Shown piece after piece: positions 14,755-15,477 of a stretch of 15,477 nucleotides of DNA. The DNA is taken from the NCBI GenBank assembly GCA_029863035.1, contig JAOTWH010000032.1, positions 1-15,477 on the forward strand, read 5' to 3'. This DNA is from Acidimicrobiia bacterium. GTDB taxonomy: Bacteria > Actinomycetota > Acidimicrobiia > UBA5794 > JAOTWH01. The stretch's first letter is position 1. Each line of letters opens with the position of its first letter. The translations under genes and the position numbers were made by a program. Under the pieces are notes generated by a model. The model made no database searches. It saw nothing but the letters and a program-made list of their open reading frames with translations, and was not told the DNA's origin.

Positions 14755-15459
14755 ATGGCGATTCCCGAACACCTGCTGCGACGATCCGCAGAGGCGAAAG
14801 CCAAGGCCACCGGTCGTGACGTCGAAGAGATCATGGCTGAACTACGCGGCGACGCTCCGGCCGCGCCGAGCAGTGATGCTCCCACCGCCGAGGCCGCCGC
14901 AGCGGAGGCTCCGCCGGCGGCGCCGATCCAACCTGCACCAGCGGCGCCTGCCATACCCGAGGGGGTGCGCACCCAGCGGCTGTTGACGGTTGTCAAGTCG
15001 GGAGCCATCCAGCAGGTCAAGGCCGAGCCGACAGACAAGGTGAACGTGTGGCCTCACCTGGTGGCAATTGAGTTCGTAGCCCTGCTCATCGTTACTGCGG
15101 CGTTGGTCATATTCTCAGTGTTCGTGGACGCTCCTCTGCTCGAGTTGGCCAACTTCAACGAACAGCCAAACCCGTCGAAGGCCCCCTGGTACTTCCTTGG
15201 TCTGCAGGAGTTGCTCAGTTACTTCGACCCCCAGGTTGCCGGCGTGCTCATGCCTGGTTTGGGCCTGGCTGGGCTGGCAGCCATCCCCTACATAGATCGC
15301 AACCCATCAACCCGCCCGGCCGACCGCAAGCTGGCCATCATGATCTTCTCCATTTTCCTCATGGCCGCCGCCCTACTCACCATGTTCGGATCGTTCTTCC
15401 GGGGCCCAGGCTTCAATTTCACCTTCCCCTGGCAGGACGGGATCTTCTTCGACTTCTGA
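14755..15459 (+). CDS. Cytochrome b C-terminal (subunit IV-like) protein with N-terminal helical module
   Basis: The partner of the b6-like subunit; together they equal one full cytochrome b. The 234-residue product has three helices (about 102-124, 163-180 and 192-212). The family block FNEQPNPSKAPWYFLGLQEL (134-153) covers the quinol-oxidation (Qo) site; the usual PEWY reads APWY here, so the glutamate is missing. The first 30 residues carry a charged helix, LLRRSAEAKAKATG (7-20), followed by VEEIM (23-27). An Ala/Pro-rich linker (31-70) follows, which plant subunit IV does not have. This N-terminus closely resembles that of the cytochrome c at 10888. The start is the ATG at 14755, two bases after the b6 stop with only a weak AGGG upstream, so coupling is likely. 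A longer frame to 14203 lies inside the b6 gene and is rejected. Confidence 0.92.
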   Translation: MAIPEHLLRRSAEAKAKATGRDVEEIMAELRGDAPAAPSSDAPTAEAAAAEAPPAAPIQPAPAAPAIPEGVRTQRLLTVVKSGAIQQVKAEPTDKVNVWPHLVAIEFVALLIVTAALVIFSVFVDAPLLELANFNEQPNPSKAPWYFLGLQELLSYFDPQVAGVLMPGLGLAGLAAIPYIDRNPSTRPADRKLAIMIFSIFLMAAALLTMFGSFFRGPGFNFTFPWQDGIFFDF

Positions 15460-15477
15460 TGAGTGGCACCCAGATCT
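15459..15477 (+). CDS. Start of a further gene in the cytochrome b operon (partial)
   Basis: An ATG at 15459 overlaps the TGA of the preceding gene as TGATG and continues M-S-G-T-Q-I to the window edge. The overlap style matches the other gene junctions here, which suggests that the operon continues. Too little is visible to name the product. Confidence 0.45.

Overview
The window looks like the chromosome of a high-GC, actinobacterium-like monoderm. The support is separate nuoA-B-C-D genes rather than a fused nuoCD, a MenJ-type menaquinone reductase, frequent GTG/TTG starts, two apparently leaderless promoters and Ala/Pro-rich linkers. An uncultured or Acidimicrobiia-like lineage would fit, but I cannot fix the taxon from the sequence alone.

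Layout. (1) 1-2358, minus strand: nuoA, nuoB, nuoC and a 5' part of nuoD (complex I), joined by 1-4 base stop/start overlaps. A perfect CRP/GlxR-type palindrome and a -10-like box lie just upstream of nuoA. (2) 2415-8432, minus: a 2005-residue protein that joins a membrane-anchored HD-GYP (cyclic-di-GMP phosphodiesterase-type) domain to about 1,600 residues of tandem cadherin/Ig-like domains. (3) 8546-9781, minus: a geranylgeranyl-reductase-family flavoprotein, probably menaquinone reductase MenJ. (4) 9782-10000: an intergenic cluster of GC-rich palindromes. (5) 10001-12792, minus: a TTG-started fusion of a cbb3-oxidase CcoN-like membrane domain to a CcoO-like cytochrome c, followed by a membrane-anchored monohaem cytochrome c. 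(6) 12793-12927: divergent promoter region. (7) 12928-15477, plus: an unrecognised four-helix membrane protein, a 2x[4Fe-4S] ferredoxin-like protein, a cytochrome b6-like protein, a subunit-IV-like cytochrome b C-terminal protein and the first codons of another gene.

How it fits together. The common theme is menaquinone-based respiration. Complex I reduces menaquinone, MenJ tailors the menaquinone side chain, and the divergent cluster 10001-15477 looks like an unusual quinol:cytochrome c assembly. In the CcoN-like domain, alignment from memory puts non-ligating residues at all six positions that bind haem or CuB in real cbb3 oxidases, so it should not reduce oxygen, while the fused CcoO haem-c site is intact. 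On the other strand, the position next to cytochrome b that would usually hold a Rieske protein is held by a ferredoxin-like subunit, and the Qo-site PEWY motif reads APWY. The small cytochrome c and the subunit-IV-like protein, encoded on opposite strands, share a near-identical N-terminal helical motif. This suggests that the two halves dock together. I regard this cluster as the best candidate for an undescribed electron-transfer complex, and the HD-GYP/cadherin fusion as the second most interesting object.
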